This document shows positions 1-13,300 of a stretch of 64,000 bases of DNA, in pieces. The notes beneath the pieces were generated by a model that made no database searches, was not told where the DNA came from, and worked only from the letters and a program-made list of their open reading frames with translations. The stretch is from Tetradesmus obliquus. Taxonomy: Eukaryota; Chlorophyta; Chlorophyceae; Sphaeropleales; Scenedesmaceae. Every line of letters starts with the position of its first letter. The first letter of the stretch is position 1. Both the position numbers and the translations under genes were made by a program. The stretch spans positions 5,695,501-5,759,500 of the forward strand of contig CP126194.1 in the NCBI GenBank assembly GCA_030272155.1, read 5' to 3'.

Positions 1-444
1 GTGCTGTATAACTATTGTTCAGGTGGGATTGTTTAGACCGCAGGTGTTGGGTTGGAACTGCTTCAGTGCTGTTGAGACCCAGCAGCTGCACCAGCCATGG
101 TGATTCTGATGCCGGAAACCTCACGAGCCACACGACACATGCCACAGGAAAACCAATCAAATGCATTTGATATCGACATCTGCTAACTCAGTCATAGAAA
201 GCGTCACAGCGTAGTTGTTATGGAGCCTGACAGGTTAGTCAACTAGGTTTTGACGCCTGCTACGTGGCAGAGCACAGGGTGCACACAAGTCGACACACGA
301 TTAGGTTGACAGCGATATCTTGCATTGATAGTACGGACGTCAGGGGCTGCATCGGATCGTTCGCTTCACTACACAGTTTGGCGGGCCTTGCCATCTCGTT
401 ACTCTTGTGTGCTGCGGTGTCCACCACAAGCCTGATCCTGCACC
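1..444. other. Upstream flank of the DNAAF6 gene
   Basis: No coding region, RNA gene or repeat was recognised here. The stretch presumably holds the promoter and 5' untranslated region of the ciliary gene that begins at 445. I see no clear TATA box. Short open frames on both strands lack splice context or family resemblance. Confidence 0.5.
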
Positions 445-3184
445 ATGAACTCGTTAGCTGAGTTCTCAATGGAGCTTGAGGCGCTATCCAAGTTGTTGAA
501 CCACCAAGAGGTAGGCTGTGGAAGGGGCCCACTTGGGGCCTCTGCTGCTGTTTTCATAGTTGCACGAAACGTGGGGTCCGGCTGTTTATGAAACGAAACG
601 AAACGTTTAAAACGTGCGTTTTAAACGCCTTCAGTGTGAAACGCTGTATCTAAACGGCAGCTCTAGTGGGGCTCAGGCGTTTGAATGCAGAACCCCTCGT
701 TACTCGGCCTAGCGGCCCGTTCAGGTACTCAGGGCTCTTCAAAACATTTACTGTATATCTTTGTTGGTATTTGAATACTTGTTGTTCTCCTATCAGTCAC
801 CGATATGGGCAAGAAGACCACTGATCAGGCTACCATAGCTTGCTGCTCAGTGTCTGTTGTGTTTCAGCCAGCATGGTGCTGAGGTTTGGATGATTGTGCA
901 TTGAGTCCAGCAGATTAACACAATGACATTTAATGTGTCGCGACTATGCAACTATGTTTACAGTTGCTTGTGTGTGCAGCAGGAGGTGTGCAGGTTGCTC
1001 AGCTCTGTTCCTGTAACCAGTGGTCGCTGCTTTCTTGGTAAGAGACTCAACTGCTGCATTATTAATGTTGCCAGTTTGCTTCTTTGCGTAAACCTTGGGA
1101 TGAAAGCTCATCCCTGATACGCCGAGCAGCCCTCCAGCTGCTGTGGTGCCTCGCTGCACATGGTCCGTGGACATCAACGCATTCACACGATATCACGATT
1201 AATAAGTAGATTACGCACTGGCACCTCAATTCATTTTGACTTTGCGAAGAGCTGTCGTGCGACGATCGCCAAGTATGTTCAAGTGTTGGAGCTGTACTGC
1301 TGTCAACTAGTCAAGCCTGCTGCCGTGCCTTGGCAGCCCTCCAAGCCCGGCAGGCACAGTTCTGGGGTCAATTAATGACTATAAAGACTAGTATTGATCA
1401 TTTACAAACAATTGAAATGCAAAGAATTGATGTAACTGGCCTCTACATGCCTCTAGAGTGCATACTGTGACATGGCGTTTCAGCAGCGTTTCAGCAGCGT
1501 TTCAGTCCAGGCACTGGCGTTTTAAACGCGTTTAAAAACGAAACGTTTCGTTTCAAACGAAACGTTTCGTGCAACTATGGCTGTTTTGGTAAACATACAT
1601 GGCACCAGCATGCAGAGCCTGCTTAGGATGTCAGCAGAACAGCAGAAAAATAGGAACAGCTTCCGTAACCAAGGAACCCACATGTACGTACAACCACCCT
1701 CGCTGTCCAGGCAGTACAAGATGATGCGCCAAGGAAAGGCGAACTTTCCAAGCCATCAGCAACGCCAGCCAGCATAGGACCTCAAGACCTGCTACCAGTA
1801 AAGGTTGCCTCACCCAAAGGTGCGCACAACTGCGGATTCATTTATATGTGCCAGACCTCTTGCCAAGTGCACAGAGGTAGCAACTGCCTCAGCAGCAACC
1901 ACAGAACAGCATTCTACCATTGACACCGCCGCACGCTGAGCTGGCCCTGTTATGGAACGCTGCAGCATGCGAAGACTCTGATAGCACATGCCACATACCA
2001 TTGTCCGCATGCCTTGCAGGGCGTGACAAGAATGACATCTGGACAGCAGAGGAGGCTGCTTGCAGCGGCTATGATGATGACACAGATGATGGCAGAGAGG
2101 TGCCCGAGTAAGTGCAAGTGCAGCAGCAGCACCAGGCACACCAGTGTCAGCACTACGAGTGCAGGTGGTACCTGCCAAGGCAGTGCTTGCACAAGGCATG
2201 CGCCGACGGCTTGCAGAGCAGTTGGGTGCTTATTCTTGCCATGGTGAGGCACTGCATCGACACGCATGGCAGGGAGCTGCGAAGTAGACAACCAGGGAAT
2301 TGCAGCCCTGCCAGCTGCTGAAGATTCTGCCTTCTGCACTTGTCTGCTGTCCTGCAGGTTTGAGCTACGCTACAAGCAGGCAGTGACCACCTCTGACAAC
2401 TTCCTGGGCATGTCTGGCAAGGACCCCTCCAGCAGCTGCTGCGAGGAGCTGGTGGTGGTGCTGCAGCTGCCGCACGCCAACTCAGCAGCAGGTGCGCAAA
2501 AGCAGCGGTGCATCACAGCACACCATGGAAACTTCAAAAACCCGTTTCCTGCGGCGGTACCGTGTTTTGGCAGGTCACCTAATGGCCTGGCTCAAAGCCA
2601 CCCAGCTGCACAGCATGCCTGATGAAACTGTCACAACCCTTGAGGTGAAACAATCACAGTGGATTAAACAACAACAGCCTGCAACTCAGCCCATCAGCAA
2701 GCCGTGCCTTGCTGTGACGCGTAGCTTTTAAGCAGCACTAGCAAGCAAACCCAATGCTTGCTGCAGCCGCTGACCCACCACATTGGCAAATCCCCCTGCT
2801 GCTGCTGCTGCAGAGCTGGATCTGGATGTGACGGCAACACACTTGCGGCTATCTTCTCCTATCTAGTGAGCCGCTGCTTACCAGTGTCACAACCAGCACT
2901 GTGTCACCCAGCAGAAGACGCTGAACATCAGCCAGCTGCATGTTGCAACATGCAAGTGAAGCCAGTATGCATGACCAGGGTGTTCAGCCACGAAGGTCAT
3001 TTGAATGATTTGCCGTTGCCATGACGCAAACCTGTACTGCGCTTTCTTGTTGCTTGCCGCCTGCAGCAAGCTGTCCACGCACCTGCCGCACAAGGTTAAC
3101 CATGAGCATGGCAAGGCGAAGTGGGACAGCAGCAAGAAGCAGCTGCGGGTTGTTCTGCCTATTATCAAGGAAGAACAACTATGA
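445..3184 (+). CDS. DNAAF6: Dynein axonemal assembly factor 6 (PIH1D3 / Twister type)
   Basis: Seven exons join in frame: 445-510, 1711-1819, 2020-2107, 2358-2491, 2814-2865, 3067-3184, giving about 188 residues (six coding blocks; first block phase 0). The family is a cytoplasmic HSP90 co-chaperone needed to preassemble ciliary dynein arms. The N-terminus carries the family motif LEALSKLLN (ours EALSKLLNHQE). The middle has an acidic NDIWTAEEA segment followed by YKQAVTTSDNFLGMSGKDPSS and SCCEELVV, the core of the PIH1D3 family. The C-terminal CS-like strand region reads STHLPHKV then KAKWDSSKKQLRVVLP. The length is close to the roughly 210 residues usual for the family. The ATG at 445 was chosen because it opens the conserved N-terminal motif and its exon ends in a clean GAG|GT donor. 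The link between exon 1 and exon 2 spans a 1.2-kb intron with a transposon; that junction is the least certain. Confidence 0.85.
555..1579. mobile_element. Non-autonomous hAT-like DNA transposon in intron 1 of DNAAF6
   Basis: The two ends are perfect 17-bp inverted repeats: CATAGTTGCACGAAACG at 555-571 and its reverse complement at 1563-1579. They are flanked by an exact 8-bp direct repeat, GCTGTTTT, at 547-554 and 1580-1587. An 8-bp target-site duplication is the hallmark of the hAT superfamily. Subterminal DNA is packed with GAAACG/CGTTTC and GTTTTAAAC motifs at both ends, as expected for transposase-binding arrays. No transposase-like reading frame was seen in the ~1 kb between the ends, so the element is non-autonomous. 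It lies entirely within an intron. Confidence 0.85.
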
Positions 3185-3790
3185 TAGAGGTGGCTGGCAA
3201 CCGTGGCTGCAAAATGATGCTATTAGCAGAAGCTTGAAGCTTTCATTCAGGCAGGGCGCATATGTACAGTGTACAGACAGGCAGCTGCCGCTGTGCAGGT
3301 ATCTGGCTTGCCAACAGCTTGTGCGATGTCACGCTGGCAGCTGCAACGGCTTGGCAGTTTACAAATCCCTTGGTTGCCATGCTACAAGGGCATGGCAGCA
3401 GAATGGTTTGCGGACCAGCATCATCAGCAGCGGTAGCAGCAGCATCAGCACCAGCACCAGCACCAGCACCAGCACACCATGGCACAGCATCAGCTGATAC
3501 TCCTTCCGTGCATCCAATGTGGCACAGACAGTGTAACCTGTGGATTTGCACGCTATGCCAATAGAACAAGACAGGCACAGGACTTTGCTACACCCTGGGC
3601 TCAGTCATTTTCAGCATGCATGGCCCAAGCTCATGGTGGTGCCCACAGCATCATCATCATAGGAGATCGGTATTAGCAAGCGGCGCTGTCGCTGCACAAC
3701 GTTTGTAAAGGACGGTGCAGTTTGATCAATCAGCAGCAGCACCGTTCGTCAGCCACTGCCGGGTTTGGGATTACTGTTGATATCTTACAG
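3185..3790 (+). other. 3' flank of DNAAF6, no gene seen
   Basis: This stretch follows the DNAAF6 stop codon and probably holds its 3' untranslated region. A CACCAG hexamer run lies around 3445-3475 and TGTAA pentamers occur at 3532 and 3704. Overlapping short frames on both strands come from the low-complexity repeat and show no family resemblance. Confidence 0.4.
3704..3708 (+). terminator. Possible TGTAA polyadenylation signal of DNAAF6
   Basis: TGTAA is the polyadenylation pentamer typical of chlorophyte nuclear genes. This copy lies about 520 nt after the DNAAF6 stop; another at 3532-3536 is an alternative. Confidence 0.35.
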
Positions 3791-4045
3791 CCGTTTGTGG
3801 GGAGTGCCATTGCCTTCGCTAGCTGGGCTTGCTCACGAGCACCCGGCACAAGCCCCTGCTCTTCCTGCACGCCTCACAGTGCAAACGAGAGCCGCGACTG
3901 TTGGTACAACGCCAGTGGGTTTATTGAAGTCTTCTGCGCATTGCCAGAGGCCAGAGAGGTTGCTGCCACACCAGCAGACTGGGCAGGATCAGCTCGAACT
4001 CATTCTTGCACAGCTGAGAGCGGACACAGAGCGACCGAGCGCCAG
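3791..4045 (+). CDS. Possible upstream (N-terminal) exon of CNOT1
   Basis: A 255-nt block is bounded by a TTACAG acceptor and a CCAG|GTGGGT donor and stays open in one frame. That frame ends in a helix-like segment reading DQLELILAQLRADTERPSA. Animal and plant NOT1 proteins carry about 300 residues before the first conserved block found in this window (at about 4660), so upstream exons are expected. The splice phase (2) does not join cleanly to the obvious acceptor at about 4221, and no initiator ATG was identified. It may therefore be a real exon with a different partner or a chance open frame. Confidence 0.3.
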
Positions 4046-4295
4046 GTGGGTACTGCTATGCGATATTTATTTGCTGACACACCGCTGCATGTCGTTTGAG
4101 CGCCCGCACAGGCTGGACAGCGGGTGGTTGTGTAACCACCGAAGCAGTGCTGTTTTGGAGGCCTTCATCGCCTGTATCTGCGTGCTTACTCAGTAGTGGC
4201 CGATCTGTCTGTATCACATGCAGCTCAACAGTTCACTGAGGCATTCCCTGCACTGAGGCGGCCGGCGGTGGGTCAACACGCCCCCGGACGGCCCA

Positions 4296-4300
4296 GTGGT

Positions 4301-4331
<31 letters not shown>

Positions 4332-7300
4332 CAGCTGCCGCCGCACCACGCCAGCCGGCAGCGCCAGGGGCTGCAGAATGCTGCAGCAGCTGGCACAGTG
4401 CCCAACACCACCACCAGTAGCAGCAGCAGCAGCGGCGCCAGCGGCAACAGGCGCCAGCAGCCGAAACAGCAACAGCAGCAGCAGGCGCAGCAGCAGCAGG
4501 CTGCGCGCAGCCGCATAGCAGCACTGCTGAGCGCCGGCAGCGCCAGCGGCAGCAGCAGCGCCTGTGCGTTTGCGGCGGTTGATAAGCTCAAGCTGCCGCC
4601 CTCGCGAGGCAGCGGGCCCGGGGCGGCCCAGGCCAACATGGGGCCGCCCCTGGCAGCAAAGCACAAGCTTGCAGGAGCGATGCGGGAGCTGGGCTACTCC
4701 TGCAGCGCCAGCGCAGACACCTTCAAGGCCCTGCTGCAGCAGTATGCAGGCAGGCTTGATGAGCAGGCAGTAGCAGAGGTGCTGGGCCTGCTGGCAGCTA
4801 CGCACCGCGGCTTGGAGCCGGATGCGTTGGGCCTTGCAGATGCGATGCGCGCAGTGCTCAGCATCAGCGGCCCTGCAAGCAGCGGCAGCGCTAGTAATGC
4901 CATCAGCTGGAACGTCCCGGTCATCATGGACGGCATCAAGGCAGCAGCACCCAGCCTCAGCTGGCTACGGGTGGCGGAGGCCCTCGACCACGAGGGTTTT
5001 GCAGTTCCTGATGCAGCAGGGTTCAGCATCCTCATGGCAGCGTGGCGGCGCGCCACCACTGACCCCTTCCCTCTGGCTGCGATCGCCGGCAGAGTGTGGG
5101 GCAACGCGCCGGGCCAGCTCTCGCTGCTGGTGCAGGCAGTGGCAGCACCCCCGGACGTGCTCAGCTGGGAGCGCACAGCAAAGAAGATTGCACCTTTAGA
5201 GGGCATGGGCCAGGGCAAGTCCCCGCTTGGCACACCCAACCAGGCTTGGGCTAGCCTAGACCTGCTAACAGTGCTGGCGCAGCTGGCTGAGCTGCCGCAG
5301 CTGTCAGCAGGCGTGCTGGAGATGCTGCGCCGCGGGCCTGCCAGCGCCTGCCCAGAGGTGCTCGTAGCAGCCACAGCCTTCCTGCGAGGGCCGCAGGACA
5401 CCAGCTGGGGGGTGCTGGAGCGCTTTGTGTGGGGCAGCGTGGCAGCGCCGCTACTGTTCGACGCGCCGCCCAGCAGCAGCCGCGCCGTGCTGCTTGCGCG
5501 GCTGTGGCAGCAGCGGCCTGCCGCGCTGCTGTGCTGCATGTCGGAGTTCCTGCAGGAGCGGCCGGGCAGGGCAGCAGACCTGTTAGACGTCGTGCTAGAA
5601 GTCAAGGGGCTGTCATCGGCACTCGACCAGGCACCGCCGCCTCTGGCAGTTGAGCTCGCCGCACTCGCAGCGCAGCGCAAGCTGCTAGACTTAGACAAGT
5701 GGCTAGCCGGCAGGCTGAGTAGGGACGCCAGCAGTGGCCTGTTCATGACAGCCACACTCACATTCCTAGAAGTGCAGCTCGCAGCCATTGCAGAGGGCAG
5801 GCTAGCAGCAGCGGAGCGCGCGCCGGCGCCCAGCGGCCGCGGCGGCGCAGCAGCAGGCGGCCCCGGCACTGCCGTTGTGTCCGTACTGTCTGCAGACCTC
5901 ACCACAGTGCTGCTGCGCGGGCTGTACACAGCAGGCGCAAGCGTTGTGCCGGGTCTTGCAGGACAGCTGGCGAGATCACTGGAGCTGGCCAAGAAGGCCT
6001 TCCCTGCAGCTGAGGCAGCGCTGGCAGCAGCAGCAGCCAGCCAGATCGGCAGCGGCGCAGCGGAGAGCGGCCTGGCTGCTGTGGGCGGCGGCGCGTTCCC
6101 TGACGCGATTGAGAGCGAGGCCAATGGCTATTTCCAGAAGCTGTACCATGAGCGGCAGCCGGTGTCTGAGCTGGTGGCGCAGCTCAAGGCCTTCAAGGCA
6201 GGCACGCCACACCAGCAGGTATGTGCTGCTGCGGTATTGCTGATTGTCTAGTGTGCACAGCACTCAGGGTTACGTTGAGCCGTGCGCTTCTGCTGGGAGT
6301 GCTGGTGGGCTGAATAGCTCTGGTGGTGCGGGCAGACAGCCCTGTTGTTATGGATGGTTGCAGCTGCGTTGTCACAGCGTAGGTGCCTTGGTTTGAGCGC
6401 TCTGGCTACATGTCCCTCTGTGCTGTGCTTTCCCTCTGCTTGCACTGCTTTGCATGTGTGTAGCTGCTGTTCCGATTCGTCCTCAGCTCACCACCAATGC
6501 TGTCCTGTATCCCCGTCTTGTGTTCGTTTTGCCTGCAGGTGGTGTTTGCGTGTATGGTGCACAACCTGTTTGACGAGTACCGCTTCTTCCCCAACTACCC
6601 AGACCTGGAGCTGGACACCACGGCGGCGCTGTTTGGCGCGCTGCTGCACCACCAGCTGCTGACCAACATCACGCTGGGCATGGCGCTGCGCCACGTGCTG
6701 CAGGTGGGCGCTGGTTGTTAGGGGCTGACTTGGTTTTTTCTAGCGGCTGACTGGGGTTGGATGGTGGGGATCTGCGCGAGGGTGGCGCGCAGATGCACCT
6801 CAGCACTAGCTGCACCGCTGAGCCGAGTGCAAGCGCAGAGTGCAGGACACATGCTTGCAATGGGATGAATATTAATCTGCCAGCAAGCAGTGGTATGGCG
6901 CGAGGCTTGGAACTGGATGCATGTAGCCAGATGCGTTGCGGCAGCCATTGCCCATATGGTGCTGCTCATCATGCTGCCTTTCTGGTGGTGCTGGACCTAA
7001 CGCACACCCTTCCGTTGCTTGTGTCTCTTGCCGCCTACGTCCACCTGCAGGCACTCGCGCAGCCACCCAACAGCAAGATGTTCCGCTTTGGTCTTGGCGC
7101 CATCAGCCAGTTCAAGCCTGAGCTGCACCTGTGGCCCAAGTTCTGTGAGCGAGCGCTGGCTATCCCGCACCTCAAGAGCGTGGATGCAGCGCTGTGCGCA
7201 TACATGGAGAGGGTGGTGCGCAGCGGCGGCGACAGCAGCGGCAGGGCAGCAGCAGCAGACGGTGACCTCACCGGCGCTGCCAGCGGCACTGCGAGCGGCC

Positions 7301-10300
7301 TGGGCGAGGGAGGGAGCGCGGAGGCAGCAGCAGCAGCGGCAGCAGCAGCAGCAGGCAGCGAGAGCAACAAGCAGGCGGCTGGCAGCGGCAGCGGCAGCGG
7401 CGGGCGTGCGGCTAGCAACGTGCCGAATGGCGTCAGCAGCAGCGGCAGCAAGGGCGAGCAGCAGCAGCAGCAGCAAGCCGCTGCTGGTGGCCGCGGCGGC
7501 AAGGCTGGCAATGCTGCCAACGGCCCTGCTGACAAGGGCGGCAGCAGCAGCGGCCCTGCCAAGGGTGCTGCTGCTGGCAGCAGCGGCGCCAGCAAGGCTG
7601 CTGCAGGTGGTGCCAGTGCGGGCGCAGGCGCCAGCGGCAGCATGGGTGGAGGCAGCTTGGACACGGGCGAGAACCTGCGGGAGATCCTCAGCAACGCGAA
7701 TGTGGCACAGGCTGCTGCCACGATGGCGCTGAATGACAAGCCCACGCAGTTTGAGCGCATGACGCTGAACATGACGCTCAACAATGAGACGCTGGACACG
7801 GCGGAGCGCAAGCACGCGACGGGCGCGGCGCCCAATGACACGCTCACAGACAAGGTGGGATGCAGGGCCCTGCCGGCTTGCCGGTGGCTTGCTGTATCGT
7901 GCACGATTGTGAAGCTACGTCTGACAGGGTCAGTGGAAGTGCTTGCGTCTGGTTTGCAGCTGCAGCAGTGAGGCAGTTGCTAGATGGCCTCCTGTGGTGC
8001 AGATGGTGCTTGTACGTGTATGCAATGCTCGCCCGCCCAGCCTATCACCCTCACAGTATTGATTCTCACAGCAATGCATGCTGCCTTGCCCCAACTGTTT
8101 GCGCACTCATTCATCACTTGACTGTGGCGCCTCAATATCCACTTGCTGCAGGTGTCGTTCCTGATGAACAACCTGACCGTGGACAACATGGCGGGCAAGA
8201 GCAGGGACCTGGGCAGTGTGGTCATCCCCAAGTACATCGAGTGGTTCGCCAACTACCTGGTGGTCAAGCGCGCAGCACAGGTGTGGCCCGAGCATAACCC
8301 CACAACAACATGGCTATCAGCAGGAGTGCTCCTGTTGGAAGTAACAGCTACACGACTGTATTGACGCGGGTCGCGGCTGTTGGTCTGCACCGGCTCCAAG
8401 CAGCTCTATCCTGAAGCTCCTGCCACCAGCCTCTGTGTTTGTTGTGCTGACCTGCTGCTGCTGCTGCTTGCAGGAGCCCAACCACCACAAGACCTACGTG
8501 GTGCTGCTGGATGCGCTGGCACACAAGGAGCTGGCCAAGACTGTGCTCAGCACCACCTACTACTACTGCAGGTGCGCCCGCTGCTGCTGCTGCTGCTGCT
8601 GCTGTCAGCAGTGGTGCAATGGTGCTGGCAAGTTTCTGCACCGCGCCGCCTTGATGCCTGCGTGCTTGCCCACAAGGGCGCCTCCCGCTCGCACTCGACA
8701 GCCTACCCAGCATCAATGCTACGCACCTCTTCTTGAACCTCTCCTGCCTGCCTGCCTGCCTGCCTGTGTGCCTGCCACCCGCCATCATCGTTCACCATCC
8801 AGGGCGCTGCTGGAGAGCGACCGCGCCATCACGCAGACCAACGAGCGCACGCTGATCAAGCAGCTGGGCAGCTGGCTGGGCCTGCTCACGCTTGCCAAGA
8901 ACAAGCCAGTGCTGGCCAAGGACATGGACCTCAAGCAGCTCATCGCGGACGCCTACACGCGCGGGCGCATGATCGCGGTGCTGCCCTTTGTGGAGAAGGT
9001 GCTCAGCGGCTGCAAGGACACCAAGGTGAGCGGGGCGAGTAACGTGATATTGTGCGTAGGGTTGTTTGTGTAAACCCCCGCCAATTGCGACCCATGTTAT
9101 GCTCATGCCGGCTGCGTGTTCTTGGACAATTTAGTGCTGTCAGTGCCCTGCTGCACTGTGCCGCTCTTGCACACATCTTGTGCGGCTCTGGCTGACAAAT
9201 CATTCTTACTGCTACTTACGCACCTCATTGTGCGTCGTAGGTGTTCAAGGCCACCAACCCCATGATCGCCGGCATCCTGTCCATGCTGGCGGAGATCCAC
9301 GCCATGCCGCGCCTCAAGCTCAACATCTCCTTCGTCATCGAGATGACCTTCAAGACCTTCGAGGTCTCCCTGGCTGATGTGTGCCCCAGCACCGCGCTGC
9401 GCGACCTGCCGCGCGTGCAGATGCACAACCCAGACTTCTCGGCGCTGCCGGAAGCCAAGGCCCCCCCAGGAGCCGCACTCAACCCGGCGCTAGTGCCGCC
9501 AGGCGCGCCGCCGGCTCTCACGCCGCCTCCTGGCGCCATGCCGGGTGCTGCGGGGAGTGCTGCTGCCGCTGGCCCGCCGGGCCCGCCGCCGCCGCCAGGC
9601 GCAGCAGCAGCAGCAGGCGAAGCAGGCAAGGCAGCCGGCGGCGCAGTGCCAGCGTCACCAGCCGGCGCTGCCGCCGCCGCTGCGCAAGCCGCATCCCCTG
9701 CCGGCGCGGCTGCGGGTGCTGCCGGCGCTGCGGCGTCGCCCGCTGCTGGCATGCCTGCGGCTGCTGCTGCTGCCGCGTCTGCTGCGGAGCCTGGACTACT
9801 CACCAAGCTGCACACGTATGTGCAGATCAGCCCGCAGCTGGGCGTGCTTGCTGAGCGGCTGGGGCTCAAGCGGCTGGTTCCTGTGGCGGTTGACCGCGCG
9901 ATGTGTGAGATCATCACTCCTATCGTCGAGCGCAGCGTGACCATCGCGTGCATGACCACGTATGAGCTGGTGACCAAGGACTATGCCAGCGATCCGGATG
10001 AGTCGCGGCTGCGTGCTGCTGCGCACCTGATGGTTTCGAGCCTGGCTGGCAGTCTGGCGCTGGTGACGTGCAAGGAGCCGCTGCGCGTGAGCCTGGGCAC
10101 GCAGCTAAAGATGATGCTGCAGCCCAGCATGGACCCTGCCATGCTGGCGCAGGCTGTGGAGGTGAGGTGGCAGGGGTGGCATTTTTTAATGGCATGTTCT
10201 TGTTGTGAGACGTGCCTGGCTCTATGTTCTATGTGCTTCTGCACCTGCAGCTGCTGGTCAACGACAACTTGGACCTGGGCTGCACCACTCACTTCATTCT

Positions 10301-13300
10301 CACTGTCTGACGCGCTGCTCGTCTTCTGTGTTCTATGTTCTATGTGCCTCTGTACCCGCAGCTGCTGGTCAACGACAACTTGGACCTGGGCTGCACCATC
10401 ATTGAGCGCGCCGCAACAGACAAGGCGGTGCGCGACATCGACAAGTCGCTGGCACAGGTGGGGCGCAGTCCATGCATGCTGGTATGACAGCAAATCTGCA
10501 GGCCCACAAGCATAGGCATGGAGTGCTATGTCAGCAGGTGCCTCACATGTCCGGAGCAGCGGTGACAGCAGCCTGCAGCATCTGCGCTTCCGATGCATCT
10601 CACCCCAGGTGTCATCGCCAAATCACATCAAAGTTCAAATCTATATTGTTTCGCTGCCCCGTGTGCGCAGGCGTACGAGGCGCGCGCGGCGGCGCGCCAG
10701 CGCGGCGTCGACTTCTACCAGCGCAGCCTGATGCAGCAGCAGCAGCAGGGCGCGGCCTTCCCCGCAGCACTCCCAGAGAGCCTCAAGCCCAAGCCGGGCA
10801 ACCCCGCGCAGCAGCGCGTGTACGAGGACTACGGGCGGCTGCCGCGTGGCGTGCACCCGCTGCCGCGCGGATACGCTGAGGGCGGCCAGCCACCCAGCAG
10901 CCCGCTGCAGGTGCGCTGCAGGGCTGTGCGGCTGAGGGGTGGTCGCATGTGTTCAACATGTCAAGCCTGCCTGAATTGCTCTCGCCAAACCTTAGACTGA
11001 CTGTGCGCCGTGTTTGTTGAGTCATGCCAGCACCACAGCTCTTACGAATTGCACCCTGCGCCTGTTGCCTGACGCTGCGCAACCTTTGCACCTCTCCCCT
11101 CTCCCTCGCCAGGCTGGCATGGAGGGCCCGCCAGGCGCTGTGCCAGACAAGCCAGACACGCGGCTGCCTGAGGGCTCGCTGCATGGCGCTGCACTCATCG
11201 AGGGCCTCATGACCTGGACTGCAGCAGCAGACTCGGCAGTCAATGCGGCGCTGCAGCGCGATCCTAATGCCAGCTTTGAGGGCTGCGGCGCTGAGCTGGC
11301 GCCTGTGCTGGGGCAGTTCAAGGATATGCTCGGGGGCGAGGATGTGACGCTGTTCTGCGCCAAGCGTATCATCCGGCGCACCTGGGAGTACTTGTCCAAG
11401 GTGCGGCATGTAGACAGCAGCAGATGCCGTTGTCGCGCTTTGAAAGCAGCGGAGACTGTGCAGATGGCTTGATGCTGCCTGTTGGACGCATGCAGCGCGT
11501 CTGCACTGTATAGGAGGTGTGTTGCAGCAGTTTGCCGAGCGGCCCTGCGCCTGCTGCAGCAAGTGCAGGTGACGTGAAACTTGACGTAGCTGACTTCTGC
11601 AGCCACTGGATGCTGCGCTGTTTCATCCCTGGCTCCGCCGCACCTCTTCAGCTTGTGTGGTGCGTAGCCTTCTTCCTCACAACACTGCGTGTGCTGGTGT
11701 GCTGCCATCAATATCAATGACACAGGTGCACGCGGGGCTGCACGCTGAGGCGCTGGCGCTGTGTGTGGGTGCCATGGGCGGCCCTGACAGCCTGGGCGCG
11801 CGCCGCATCTGCGCGGAGCTGACCAGCTTCTGGGTGGGCATTAACAGCGAGGCCAAGTTCAACAGGTGCGGCTGCACTGCTGCTACAGTGCATGTGGATG
11901 TGTGTGTGTGTTTGCACTACGGTTTGAGCAGCTTATGGGTGGGCATCAACAGCGAGGCCAAGTTCAACAGGTGCGGCTGCGCTTATGCTGCATTGCATGC
12001 GTGTGGGTGTGCACAGCGGTGTGAGCAGCTTCTGGGTGGGCATTAACAGCGAGGCTAAGTTCCACAGGTGCGGCTGCGCTGCTGCTACAGTGCATGTGTG
12101 TGAGTGTGCACAGCGGAGCTGACCAGCTTCTGGGTGGGCATCAATAGCGAGGCTAAGTTCCACAGGTGCGGTCTGCACTACGCTACCAGTCCTGACAGCA
12201 CCAGCACGTGCTGCAGCACATGCACATCGCGGCCAGCCCTGTTGGAGAGCAGCACTGAGTGTTGGGTTTTTCGAGGCCGTTGGTATCCGCTAATGCATGT
12301 GCATGCTGCGGTTGTGCACATGAGGCAGGCAGGTGTCCGCATTGCGTGTCACACGGGCTGCTGCATGCTGATGCGACCACGCATGCTGGCCGCCCTCACA
12401 GCCCACCTGCCAGCTGCATGCTGTATGCGCTTTGTTCGTTTTCGTCTGATGCATCATGTGCCGTACTGTGTTATCTGCAGGGATGTGGCCGAGGCGCTCA
12501 TCCGCAAGGGGCTGCTGCTGCTGCCAGAGGTGGACGCCTATCTGGCCAAGCTGCTGCTGCAGACGCGCACGCAGGCGCTCGGCGACTTTGCCGTGCTGCT
12601 TGCTCGTGCCGTGAAGGACGGCCTGGCTGGCTATGCTGACGTGTCCATGTCACTGGACTTGTTAGGCAAGCTGTCAGCTGCAGCCGGCAGTAATGAGGCC
12701 ATCCTGCAGCTGCTGAGCGCTGCGAGGCAGAGCAGCAGGGCGCGCGCGGCGCTGCGGGCGGGGCTGCCTGACTTGGCTGGCTTGAAGGACAAGCAGGACC
12801 CGTCTGGATTCCACCAGCAGGTGCGATCTGGATTTGGATGTGTTATGTTGGTGCTGTATGGTCAGCAAAGTGAGGAAGCTGCAGTGGTGCAGAGGTTGTA
12901 GCATTGCTGAGAGGTATGTCGTTGTGGTTGGTGTATGTGCAACGTCAGCCTGCTACTGACATGATGGATGATGGTTTGCCCGTGCCTGGCCTACAGGTGG
13001 CGCAGCTGTTTGATGACTGTGCGCGCCGCACGTTGGCCAACCCTGCTGGACGTGTCATTGCTCACGTGTGCAAACCATCCCACTAACTTGATGTGCCTGG
13101 CTGATTTCTGCACGTGCCTGCCTGCAGGTGGCGCAGCTTTTTGAGGACTTTGCGCGCCGCGCGATGGCCAACCCCGAGGAGAAGCTGCACGCGCCGTTTG
13201 TGGCGCAGCTGCGCCAGGCCGGGCTGCTCAACCTGGACGACGTCACGGACCGCATGCTGCGCATCCTGGTGGAGCTGGCGGTCAACCACTGCCTGCAGGT

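Noticed and set aside
4694..6124. 476-codon minus-strand open frame
   Set aside because: Antisense shadow of the GC-rich first large CNOT1 exon; Ser/Ala-rich with no recognisable family.
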